A DNA stretch of 64,000 nucleotides, taken from contig CM034140.1 of assembly GCA_019914995.1 (NCBI GenBank), positions 434,001-498,000 of the forward strand, read 5' to 3'. The stretch is from Acanthochlamys bracteata. Its lineage: Eukaryota > Streptophyta > Magnoliopsida > Pandanales > Velloziaceae. This document shows positions 24,913 to 35,795 of this stretch, piece after piece. Position numbers and translations under genes: made by a program. Each line of letters begins with the position of its first letter. The stretch's first letter is position 1. The notes below the pieces were generated by a model. The model saw nothing but the letters and a program-made list of their open reading frames with translations. It did no database searches and was not told the origin of the DNA.

Positions 24913-25132
24913 TGGACTTCCGTTGGCATGTTAGTTCGGCACACTAGTAGGGACTGATGTTGAGAATTATGATTTTAAATGCCTGATTCAGCAAAATTCG
25001 CCTACCTATTTCGTTCCACCGGTGAACAAAATGAAAAACTTCTTCTGTTATTCGTCGATTTTATTGCGGGAATTCCAAATCTTCGAGATCATTCGAGATT
25101 TTAATTAAAGATTAGCGATCAAGATCGCAGCG

Positions 25133-26583
25133 ATGAACACTCCAGGGGCGGCGACGCCTGCGAAGAAGGCGGGGACATCGCAGCCGTCTGACGCTTCGCT
25201 CAAGCGCAAGCGCGGAGTCTTCCAGAAAGATCGTAAATTTTTCGATCTTCTTCTTTTTCCATTCAATCAGATGTTCGTGGTTCCTAAAATTTCTGATAAT
25301 ACCGAATTAGAGCTATATCCTATAGAATCTACGAGCAGCTCTAAATAACTTGAGTAGTTGATTTGCTTTTCTTATTGTTATTCACTAAACATGCAAGATT
25401 GTTCGAGTGAATCGTTTATGAGAATGCTGTTTTTGCCGGAATTTTATTTATTTATTCTCTATTTATTTTAGCGCTATAAGGGTCCAAATATCTTTGTTTG
25501 ATTCTGGATAGATTAGGTCAACATAAGTTAGTGTAAAATAGACTCTTATTCGTATAGTTATGTATTTCATTAGCTTATTCAGTATAGTTATCTCTTGAAC
25601 TAACATGATGTACAAAGCGGGGTCCTCTATGGCTTGTGTGGAGTTATGTCTAACCTTATTAAGTGCAATAATACCCTTCAAGACATCATGGAAGCAAGAT
25701 TAACTGAAGTACTTCCCAAGAGCTTGAGTTGTTTTCTAATGCTTGGAATGACATTCTTCAGTTTTCATATGTCATGATTTTTTGTTTCATTTATTAGTTT
25801 CAGTATCTGTAAATGATTTTCATCTTTGACAGTGCAGTACAACACATGATGTATGGCTTTGGGGACGATCCTAATGTGAGTTACTCACAGCAGTCACTCC
25901 TACATCAACTGAATGTTGCTTTTTGAATCTTGATCAATCTCAATTTCAACTGTGCCCTTAATCAAACTCCTTTGTTTCTGTTCCCTTGTCTAACTTGTAG
26001 CTGTTTGTCGATTTTGCAGCCTCTTCCTGAAACTGTGGCCCTTGTGGAGGACATTGTTTTTGAGTATCTGACTGATTTGGTAATTGAATAGCCCTTTTAG
26101 ATCTGTTTCCTTCTAATGCAAATTTGTCCTCTGATATCAAGTATTACTAAAGAAGACACTCAGATGATAGAAAGCTGCCTTAATCCTAGACACAAACTTC
26201 TAATTGGGTACACATTACCATGATTGATGCTACCCCACTTGCTTTTCGTACAACTGTCAGTGATTAATTTTATTGTTCCGTTTACCAAACTGTAGGTTCA
26301 CAAAGCGCAAGATACTGCATCAAAGAGAGGAAAACTTTTAACAGAGGATTTTCTTTACCTGATAAGGAAGGTAAACAATATACTCATGGTTTTCCTTGCA
26401 GTTGTATACTCCCACTCTTACTGTTCTCAGTTTCTCTAATTCTGGATTGGTTTGTTACTATTATTGAAACAGGACTATCCAAAGCTGCACCGGTGCACTG
26501 AACTACTGTCGATGAACGAAGAGCTCAAGCAAGCAAGAAAAGCCTTTGAAGTAGATGAGGAGAAGTTGGCTAATACTGACTGA
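25133..26583 (+). CDS. TAF13: TFIID subunit 13 (TAF13), 5 exons, 127 aa
   Basis: Histone-fold subunit of the general transcription factor TFIID, pairing with TAF11 in the nucleus. Exons: 25133-25232, 25838-25875, 26020-26079, 26296-26370, 26473-26583, totalling 384 nt in consistent phase. The protein starts with a Lys-rich leader (residues 1-29) ending KRKRGVFQKD. The histone-fold region then reads LQHMMYGFGDDPN, PLPETVALVEDIVFEYLTDL, VHKAQDTASKRGKLLTEDFL and YLIRKDYPKLHRC, and the end is KQARKAFEVDEEKLANTD. Length and exon pattern fit plant TAF13. The codon spanning exons 1 and 2 (C/TA, Leu) fixes both splice sites. Its 3' end converges on the PPR gene, with 343 bp between stop codons. Confidence 0.95.
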
Positions 26584-26926
26584 AATTTACACAATAATAG
26601 TTGGTCCTTGAGATTGCTTTCACATGCAAGGATCTTGGTGTTCTTGACCGGAACTACTTTATATGGAGAACATTTGAACTTTTCAGGCAACGAGCAATCA
26701 TTATTTCATAGGATATCTCAATGTTTGTCCATCTTGCAGAACCAAAGATATATGTCTGCCATATAGCTGTGATCTTCATTTTGCAATACCAAAATCATGA
26801 CTTTACTGTTTGAGATGTGATGAGATGCAGTACTTAAGCTCTTTCAGGACCAGCAATTTGGGACTTGCCCAGACAGAATGTTTTCCAGCAATACTGATTC
26901 ATTTGGAAATCCTTCACAGCATTTCC

Positions 26927-28450
26927 TCACGTTGGTGTTGCTTCCAGTGCGCTTTGTCCTTGTGATTTTAGGACACTCGTTTCTTTCATCAATATCCTCA
27001 AGTTGTCCACATCATCCCATCTTCCTGCTTCAGCGTAGAGGTTAGAAAGCATAACATAATTTCCCGAATTCAGTGGCTCTAAGCTGATCAGCTCTCTTGC
27101 AGCAATCTCTGCTATATCAAGATCCCCACAATTTCTGCAAGCACTCAGCAAAGCTCCCCATACGGTCGCGTTTGGTTTCACAGACATGCTTCTAATCAGC
27201 TCATAAGCCTCCATCACATACCCACATCGACCTAGAAGATCCACCATGCATCCATAATGCTCAAACGTTGCTTCAATACCATAGACATTCGTCATCAAAG
27301 TGAACAACGCCCTGCCCCTCTCTACCATCCCTGCATGCCTGCAGCATCCAAGAACTCCAACAAAAGTTCCCGAATTTGGTTTAATGCCTTCCTTCTCCAT
27401 CTCTTGGAACAAATGAACACCGGCCTCCCCTCTCCCATTAAAAGCTAATCCATTGATCATTGCATTCCAAGAAACAATATTCTTTTTTGGCATACTGTTC
27501 AAAACTTGCCATGCTGCTTCCAAGTCCCCACACTTGCAGTACATATCTACAAGCGAGTTGCCTACATTAGTAGCATTCCTTAGCAACCCTTTCCTGTCAG
27601 CATAGCCATGAATCCATTTACCCGCATACCAATCCTGTAACCGAGCACAAACTGGTAAAATAGTCGCCAGTGTTGCATCATCTGGCTCAATCTCATTATA
27701 CCACATCTGCTTAAACAGTTCTAGAGCTTCAAAATCCCTACAATTTCGTGCCAACCCCGCAATCATCGAATTCCATGTAACGACGCTCCGTTCAGCCATT
27801 TCTCCAAACAACTTGTGGCTAGATTCCGAATCACCGTTCCTAAAATACCCAGTAATCATAAGATTAAAAACCACGGTATCCCTGTGAGACATTTCATTGA
27901 ACACCTTCCCAGCATCGATCATCCAACCCAATTCAGTGTAAACTTCGATAATCCCTGTTGCGACCGTGCAGTGAGTATCACAACCAGACAAGAAAGTTAA
28001 AGCGTGAACACAAGGACCAATCTGCTTAGCATTGACGGTGTTAGATTGTTTAGATGAACGTATAAGGTTCGAAGCGGACTTAAGTAGAGGGGCGAAAGTG
28101 AGTCGGTCAGGAAACAAGCCGAGTCGACGAAGATCGGAGAAGATGGAGAAGGCGAGGTGGGAAAAAGGAGGAGATAGAGAGGAAGCTTTGATTGCAGCAT
28201 TGAAGACAGGGAGAGAAGGGGAAGAGGAGTGGAGATGGAAGAAGAGTTGGAGAGCGAAGGTGAAACGGCGAAGAGAAGAAGCAGCGGAGATGGAGTGGGA
28301 CAGGAGAGTTGGGGAGAGAAGAGAGTTGCGGAGAGCGATGGCGAGGATTTGAGGGAGATGAGACCGGGCGGAGCGGTCGTGGAGGAGTTGGAGAAGCCGG
28401 CGCTCGGCGGCGCTGCGATTGCTACTGCCATTTTCGCTGCTGCTGCCCAT
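26927..28450 (-). CDS. PLS-class pentatricopeptide-repeat protein with E motifs (At1g09190-like), 507 aa, intronless
   Basis: Probable organelle RNA-editing or RNA-processing factor. One uninterrupted frame, as is usual for plant PPR genes. The Arg/Ser/Leu-rich N-terminus (about residues 1-60) could be a targeting peptide. Repeats follow from about residue 75, with typical phrases VFNEMSHRDTVVFNLMITGY, AERSVVTWNSMIAGLARN, VGNSLVDMYCKCGDLEAA and KKNIVSWNAMINGLAFNG. The C-terminal E-type region includes ATFEHYGCMVDLLGRCG, VWGALLSACRNCGD and NYVMLSNLYAEAGRWDDV. There is no DYW deaminase domain, so if it edits RNA it would need a partner supplying one. Overall it matches Arabidopsis At1g09190 as I remember it. 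It lies between TAF13 (convergent) and ERdj3B (same strand). Confidence 0.92.
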   Translation of the reverse strand: MGSSSENGSSNRSAAERRLLQLLHDRSARSHLPQILAIALRNSLLSPTLLSHSISAASSLRRFTFALQLFFHLHSSSPSLPVFNAAIKASSLSPPFSHLAFSIFSDLRRLGLFPDRLTFAPLLKSASNLIRSSKQSNTVNAKQIGPCVHALTFLSGCDTHCTVATGIIEVYTELGWMIDAGKVFNEMSHRDTVVFNLMITGYFRNGDSESSHKLFGEMAERSVVTWNSMIAGLARNCRDFEALELFKQMWYNEIEPDDATLATILPVCARLQDWYAGKWIHGYADRKGLLRNATNVGNSLVDMYCKCGDLEAAWQVLNSMPKKNIVSWNAMINGLAFNGRGEAGVHLFQEMEKEGIKPNSGTFVGVLGCCRHAGMVERGRALFTLMTNVYGIEATFEHYGCMVDLLGRCGYVMEAYELIRSMSVKPNATVWGALLSACRNCGDLDIAEIAARELISLEPLNSGNYVMLSNLYAEAGRWDDVDNLRILMKETSVLKSQGQSALEATPT

Positions 28451-29112
28451 GAACGTTTCAGATCGAACTGTTGAGCGCGCGCGGGAAGGAAAAATGAAAA
28501 TTTGAAACTTATTTATGAATTAAGGAGCGGACACGAGAAGGATGTTTTTGGTATGATTCCAGCTTCCGGTGCTCAATTCTTGCAAGTTGCAACACTCCTT
28601 CTCTTTGTACTTATTTTCCTTTTTTTTTTTTTTTTCCACGGCAAGTCGAGATTACATTTAACAGGTTTACTAGAACTAAAAATTTCATTCAACAAAACCA
28701 GGGTAAAAACAAAGAGGAACGGCACCAATACTTATCTAGAAATCAATAGGGAGTTCATTTTACCATAGAAACATAAGCAAATTCAAAATCAAACAACAAA
28801 GAGGCTACTGTAATCAAATGTGTGATTATATATATATATTTCTCAAATGTGCTCAAACATGCAACAACGTACTTTTCAATATAGTTGAGCAGACAAATCT
28901 AACATTATAATTCAGCCCACACACACAGAGACAACTGAAACATTCTCATCCTCACAAAATTGGAGCTCCTGCAAAATTGTGAGCAAGTTACAAGAATATC
29001 AATTTTACATCTTCAAATGGATGGCTTAACTTGTTTAATTCCTAAGAGCTCTTCAGCATTTTACAACTACACAAGAACTATCTGTTATGGGCTTTCTAAC
29101 GTATCTGTAACC
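28451..29112. other. Gap between the PPR gene and ERdj3B
   Basis: Contains the PPR promoter/leader and the ERdj3B 3' UTR. A poly-T tract lies at about 28617-28636 and a TA repeat at about 28829-28840. No coding sequence recognised. Confidence 0.5.
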
Positions 29113-32100
29113 TCAGGAAAGAATCTCTTTGATCTTGATCTTCTGCTCTTCTGTTAGAGACTTGGGGAACAAGACCTCATATGCTACGTACAAATCACCC
29201 TTTTTGGTGCTTAAATGCAATGGCATCCCTTCGCCTTTGAACTTCCTGACTTCCTTGGGTTTGGTAACTCCCTAGAAAATTTTTTAATAAGATGAGAGAT
29301 AATAGGAGAACAAACAACGCTGTAAACCATAATGCCTAGAGAATAATTTACAATTGCAGAAGGGCACAAACCTTTGACCCTATTTCTACAGGATGGTCAT
29401 CAAGATGTTTGATAGTCTTCTCAAAGCCAACAAGTGCCTGGAGCTGTACACAGAACAAAAACATTATTAAGTCAATAGGCTCATCACAAGAGCAGATTCA
29501 CCAAGCAAAAATTCAGAATTAGTCTGTACAATTTATCAATCATCAACTGGCCAGTAAAGTTAGGAAAAATAAAGAAAGGTTTACCAATGAAATTGTCGCA
29601 GTGGTATGTAGATCATTGCCTTCTCTTCTGAATCGATCATGAGGAGCAGTTTTTATCCTAAACTGTTTACAGCAACAAAGCATCATGAGTCCTTATAGGA
29701 ACTTAGTAAGTCTCGCTACGACTAGACAAGGGCAGGGCAAACCTTCAAATCTCCTGCTTCACCATCTATTATCGGCTCACCATCCTCATAGAATAGCAGC
29801 TCCTACATGAGAATTCACAATGTTTATACATCAGACAATGTAAGAGTTACTGGTATGTGAGCATTGATGTCCCAGTAAGGGAGTAACTCAAATAAAATTT
29901 GGAAATCCAGAAAGAACAAAACCTGACCTGTCCATCTTGCATCCCTTTCTCGATATCAACAGTAATAAACGATCCTTCTCTCTCATACTTCACATTAGGA
30001 CATTGCTCACAGACCTGAGACAAGACCAGCAGAAGAACATTATTCTCTGTTTTAAGCATCTCTAAAAGATTAGGATAAGGGAAAACTATCAAAAAATTGC
30101 TAGCGCAAAACATTATGCACTATTACTGGATCAGGCAATAGATGCTCTATTCAGAAAGTGCAATAACAATCAACTTCAAAAGGAAATCTCATACAGGAGT
30201 AAGCTACCCTGTAGGGGTTAAAAGTATCCAACTACCTGTTCTGTCATCTGCTGAAACATTCCTGGGCCAATCTGTCGATGATAAACTTCATTTCTGCAAT
30301 TACAGCGTCTCTTTCCAGGTGCTGGCTTAATAACATTTTTCTCTCTCCAGACCTGATACATATCATTATAAACTGACCAACATGCTTCTTACAGATTGAA
30401 AAGTTATTCAAAGTAATTATAACAGATTTACAGTTTTGCAAAGACTTTTTAAAGGTGAATAGAAGTACCTTCAATGAACCTCCCATGTATAAATCTTCCA
30501 GGGTTGCATACAACTCCACGATTACATCATCACCTTTTACAATCTTGTCTTCCTCTTCGTCCACACCACCACCGCCACCAAAGAAACTGCACAAATATTC
30601 ATGCCAATGCAATGAAAAATTAATGACATGTATGATACAATTGGAAACAAATCAGAAAATGATTTTTGTTGGGCTATAGACAGATTGTATGCAGTAGATC
30701 ATAGATTTAGATTGTATCTAATCAGTATCCAAAGTTAGCCGTGCACAAAAGATGCCAGAAAAATAATGGTTAAATACATAAAAAGAGCCATTGATAAGCA
30801 TTCCCCAAAGGTTCAATAAGAGCAGGAATGAAAGCATCACACTAATTATCTTCCACGTCAATGCCTTCTGTTATGATACTAAAGACAGCATGTATGATGT
30901 ATTAGAAACGATATTATCCTGAGTCCAATCTTTGTGATCTATCATGGTGGCATGTCACAAACTTATCAAAGGTATTGAATTTAAATTGAAAACAACAACT
31001 TTCAATTTAAAACAGCCACCAATAGTTATGTGCCACCTCACTCTTGATATTGATCATGATGTATATAGCATTGCTCATATGTATTGAGAATGAAAGGTTT
31101 TGCATTGGTTTATTTGCTGAAAATACCTAAATTCGTGTTCCCCTCTGGCGAGATTTGGTTGTCCCAATAACTAGCAGTTGTTACCTAGACTAACTTCTTG
31201 ACAAGGCTAAACAAACCATGCACGCTGTAATGTGTTTGTAGGAAGGCTACTTTTGCATGTTAGTGTATAACCAGCAGTAACAGAAAAGCCAAGTGTGTCT
31301 AGTGAAGCCGAAAATGTCCTGTTATGGCTTCTAGCCTTTCAGATACACAAACATACTTTAGAGAAAGAAAAAGCACATTCAATTGAATTTTCCAAGAACA
31401 ACAATGACTTACAGTTTCAGTAATTTAGGTTATCCAACTTTTTTCTTTTTCTTTTCCTACAAGTATTATGTGATAAAGAAAAGCTCATGAACGTTTTAAA
31501 CTCTCTGCATAATATTCTTGTAAGAAAATATTACATGCGCCAAATTTAGGAGTGGATATAAACTTACTTATTGAAGATGTCTTGTATGTTCATTCCACCA
31601 CCACCTCTTCCACCACTAGCAGCATGCTGCCTAAGCCCCTCCTCACCATACTGATCATAAATTTGTCTCTTCTCTCGATCACTAAGGACCTCATATGCTG
31701 CACAAAAGAAAGAGATCAGTTAAAAAACCCCATCCTTTGGAAAAATGATGAATGCAAATCCTCCAAAGCAATCTACATCACTTACAACTTCATCGAATAC
31801 CAGCATTTTACTACAATGCTATACCGGTACAAAAAGACATATAATGTGGATTAAGCTCATTCCAATTCAATTTTTGGCACAAATTATTCAGAATCCAAGA
31901 GACATAGGCATTAATAACTAAAGAAAATAAAACAGAGTTGGAGCGCGCAAAACTATCCAAAAGGGTCCGAACACTTTTTATTCCATAATTTCTTATCTAT
32001 CAAGTGTCAGGAATCAATAACTTATAACATGCTTCAACTCAGACCTTAAACAATTTTTTATGCACAAGACCAACCAAAGGAATAACTGACCATTATTGAT

Positions 32101-32411
32101 ATCAGCGAACTTTTTATTAGCTTCTTCATTGCCGGGATTCTTATCCGGGTGGTACTTCAACGCAAGCTTTCTGTAAGCCCGCTTGATCTGCTCCTCCGAC
32201 GCGCCGCGTGGCACCTGGAGAATGTCGTAGTAGTTCTTCCTGTATCAAACCGATTCCAATTTCATTCATTCAATTCAATCCCATATCTCAATGAAACACT
32301 GAAACAAAAAAGAACACATAAACAGCAATTCTGATCTCACCCCGCGAGAGAGGATAGACCGTTGGATAACAAAAAGACGAGAAGAAACAACAGCGACCGC
32401 AGTCGAGCCAT
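29113..32411 (-). CDS. ERDJ3B: ER-lumenal DnaJ co-chaperone ERdj3B, 10 exons, 346 aa
   Basis: J-domain co-chaperone of BiP in the ER lumen, working in protein folding and quality control (in Arabidopsis with SDF2 for immune-receptor maturation). Exons: 32411-32341, 32239-32091, 31697-31568, 30586-30469, 30352-30236, 30014-29928, 29802-29743, 29662-29585, 29443-29372, 29271-29113; total 1041 nt, and 346 aa is the Arabidopsis length as I recall it. Residues 1-24 are a signal peptide ([19 protein letters not shown]-type). The J domain has [10 protein letters not shown] and the HPD triad (residues 54-56) in [11 protein letters not shown] Gly-rich segment (GGRGGGG, FFGGGGG) follows, then substrate-binding domains with [53 protein letters not shown] and [20 protein letters not shown]. 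It lacks a C-terminal KDEL, as is normal for ERdj3. A UPR-type motif lies about 345 bp upstream. Confidence 0.96.
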
Positions 32412-32753
32412 TAATTGTTTCTTGTTGCTGATCGAGATCTCCGACGAGATCAATCGTCGAGATTTGATTTCCCTTTCCCTCTCTATTGGAGTTGCAGCAA
32501 AAGGGGGTATTTTAGGAATGATAAAACAAATATGTTGAAGAAAAAAGAACCTTAAATTTCTATAAAAGCCTTATAAATATAACATATCTTGTTCATAGTC
32601 CTTAATAAATGTTTTTGCATTGTGAAGAATAACTAAGGAATGTATGACGTTTGCAACTAATAGTTCTCAATGAACTATATTGAAAAACCACTAAAGAATC
32701 GAGTGAACCAATGGGAAGAGAGAAGCTTCGTGTTCGAGCCATTTACGTAACGG

Positions 32754-32760
32754 CACGTCA
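32754..32760 (-). promoter_or_regulatory. UPRE-like motif TGACGTG upstream of ERdj3B
   Basis: Read on the gene strand the site is TGACGTG, inside GCTGACGTGCCG, about 345 bp upstream of the start codon. TGACGTG is the core of plant unfolded-protein-response elements bound by bZIP60 and bZIP28. Arabidopsis ERDJ3B is UPR-induced, which fits. A single short motif can occur by chance. Confidence 0.4.
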
Positions 32761-34477
32761 GCTTCCGTTGCTGGCTTTCGGAAACTCCATTGAAATTCGT
32801 AGCCGTTTCTTGCTTGTTTTCAAACTCGGCCTGGTCCGGCCCATAATGCAACTATCAGGCCCATGAAAACCAAATATAACGACTTATTATTATTTATTAA
32901 CTTTTTATTTTTATTTTTCTATAAGTATAGTATTTATATAATATTTAGTTTTGAAAAATATTATAGTATGTTATATGTATAAAATTTATTAATTTTATGA
33001 AATATAAAAATTAAATTTGTCTTCTAAAAACCTTCACATACATCCCTTTTTTTTAAAAAAAATTATTGAAGTAGCCTTAACATCTAAACAAGTATAATGT
33101 GGGGATGTTTGGATCGATTAAAAGAGCTTTTTAGAAATAATAAATATTAAAATAAATACTATTTTTATTTTATTTTTTAATTATCATAAAAAATAAAATT
33201 CTTATTAAAATAAAAATTATTAAAACGCACTAACAAAACAATGCTGATATATGAATAATATGGGATCCGAATATCTAGATCTTTGTACGGTTTTGTTGTT
33301 TTGTTCTTGTCCTTGTTAATGTTTTCACGAAGAAGTAATTGATATGAGACGAATTATTATTTTGTTATTTACCTTAGATGTACGGACATATCATTAAACG
33401 TGAAACTCATGAAAAACAAGCACTCACTGCGTTGCTTGCGTTAGAAATTGAAACGATGCCATAATAGTAGCGTGCAATTTAAGTATTTTATTCAAAAATA
33501 CAATGAACATTTTAGCCGTCTTCCACTAGGAGGATTACAATTTGATTTTTTTTTAATTTTATTTTTTATTTAATATTTTGTAGAGTTTTTTAATAATATT
33601 TAATTAATTTTAAATAAGACAATGTACTGGTACATGCTTTCAACGAAAATAAGACAATGATGGGCCAATATTATTTGCAATAGCTGAAAAAAAAATAGCA
33701 TGTTTTGATTTGAGAAAATCTTTTCAAAACTAATTAATCACCGAAAAAAGTCTCATTTTATACATCAATATCGACAATAATAAAATTTATGATAGGAGAA
33801 AACTTTGTTTTACATGCTAATTTATAACTACTTTTAATTTTTCACTTTTGTTTACTTTACTATGAAGGTTCATTTAAGGACATTTTAGTTACAAAAAATT
33901 TTTATTTTTTTTAAATCTCTATGAGCTTATTTTTACTTCATCAAGATTTAATTTTACATATTTTTATTATCATTTCAAACTCTATTTTTATTAATTTTAT
34001 TTTTTACTGAAAATTTTCTTTTGAAGCTTATTTTTTTTATAATTAAAGCACGTTCTAAATGACAAGTACCGTAAAAGTCTTTGGGTGCGGTGTAAAATTT
34101 TTTCTTCTTTTACTCATATTGAAGATATAAGATAATTTTTAATAAGGGAATAATAACGAAGCTATTTTTATATAATCATTTCATAAAACGAATTAGTTTC
34201 TAACTTATATGAAGTTTGAAATTGTTTATTGTACATGTATTGATTATTATTAACAGAATTTTGAATAATATAGTCCTTATGTGAATATCTAACTCGTCGG
34301 TATCAGATACATTTAAAGCATGGTTAATTATCATGGTAGATTCCTAATGTATCATAAGATTACGTCCTTAAAAATCAGCATTTTGTCTAAATACAGAATA
34401 ATACAATAGATTTTAGGTTTATTGTTCAAATCAAATAGTTATATATATATATATTGATTTCACATGTATATTATATG

Positions 34478-34716
34478 AATGCGTTTGGTAATTATTTTTC
34501 AGAAAAACACTTTCCGCAATAAAAGTTTATTTTTTTAACTAATTTTTATAATATTTCATTAAATTTATCTAAAAATTTATAAAATATAAATAAATTTTAT
34601 ATTATAAAATTTTATTATTACTTTTTTAAATAAATAAATATATTTATTTTTAAAATAAAGTTAAAATATTTTATATTTGATAAAAATATTCTTTATAAAT
34701 CCTTTCAAAAATTTTG
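34478..34716. repeat. AT-rich short element (MITE-like), copy E
   Basis: Starts with TGCGTTTGGTAATTATTTTT and shows the same A/T-rich interior (AATTTTTATAATATT, AATTTATCTAAAAATTTA) as copy A at 3147. The right boundary is approximate. Non-coding. Confidence 0.4.
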
Positions 34717-35436
34717 GTGCACTGTTCTCGTAAGATAATAGAGGCTCCTAAAAATCCACCCCGTGGATACATTTTCTTTTCGTGGAAGCTTTCATATACT
34801 AACTGCTACATATATCTTTATTCTTTTTATTTACAAAAAGAATACAAATTAATTTTAGTAATAATTATTTAAAAAAAGTTTATAAGTTTATTTATGATAG
34901 CTCAGTTGTAAGCAAAATAAATACGTCCGAAGTTATAGGTGAACTGCGTTAGTTTTATTAGAGCATTTTATGCTCTTTTTCGGTTCGTACGATTGTCTCA
35001 TTCCAAGTTAGGCAAAAAAAAAAATTTAAGATGAAAATGAACTTTTTTTTTATAATATCTCTGCCGTATTTAGTAATAACGATATTTTATTTTAAAATTT
35101 TACTTTTAAAAAACATTCCAATATATATAATAAATAATCACTTCAATATATGACAAACCAGCTCGCTAATAAATTATATAAAAAAATTTTGAAAATAAAT
35201 TATTCATAATTATTCAAAACTATTAAATGTCTCTGGTTCCCAAATTTTAAAAACATAATGTATATTTTATTTAAATTTTAGTTAAGAAAAAGTTATTCTA
35301 AGTAATGTTATATAGTTATTTAAGTTGTTTTTTAAGAATAATATTTTTACAGTGGGCCCCACAACCTCAAGTGATGCATACTCGTTGGTTCCGGCAATTG
35401 TGGGACCCAACTCCAGTTCAGGACCGTGCGGAAAAA

Positions 35437-35443
35437 ACGTGGC
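35437..35443 (+). promoter_or_regulatory. ACGTGGC (G-box/ACE-like) motif upstream of the MYB gene
   Basis: ACGTGGC lies 359 bp before the MYB start codon. ACGT-containing light-response elements in flavonol-MYB promoters are bound by HY5 in Arabidopsis. The role here is inferred from the motif and the gene identity only. Confidence 0.35.
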
Positions 35444-35656
35444 TTCACCGTTCTCCGTCAATAAGATATAATAATTAATAATAATTAACTATATTAATTA
35501 GTTCAATAAAGAATAGTGTTATGATTCTCACAGCTATTAATTTCCTTCGCTAATCTTTCTCTATAACTTCCCCCTCCTACTTCTCTCTATTTACTCCCTA
35601 AACCCTTCAAGCCAAAATTTCTTTGAATAAAATGCTGCAAACGTTTTTGTTGCTTT

Positions 35657-35687
35657 CCCTCTCTCTCTCTCTCCCCCTCTCTCTCTA
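35657..35687 (+). repeat. CT-rich microsatellite in the MYB 5' leader
   Basis: CCCTCTCTCTCTCTCTC followed by a second CT run, about 110 bp before the start codon. Pyrimidine patches of this kind are common in plant 5' UTRs. A likely polymorphic site. Confidence 0.8.
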
Positions 35688-35795
35688 TTTCTTGCTCTGT
35701 TCTTGATCATGACAGCTTGACTTCTTTAAACAGAGAAAGAGAAAGATCTTCTGTTGTTCTTCTTGTTGTTGATAGAGAGAGGGAGAAGAAGGAAA

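Larger units (their letters stand above)
32412..35656. other. Divergent intergenic region between ERdj3B and the MYB gene
   Basis: About 3.2 kb. The ERdj3B side has a UPR-type motif and two GGCCCAT motifs (about 32837-32866). The middle is extremely A+T-rich with an AT-rich MITE-like copy at about 34478-34716. The MYB side has an ACGTGGC motif at 35437. No coding sequence is visible. Confidence 0.5.

Noticed and set aside
28229-28474. Charged plus-strand frames over the PPR N-terminus
   Set aside because: Glu/Arg-rich antisense of a Ser/Leu-rich targeting region; no independent signal.
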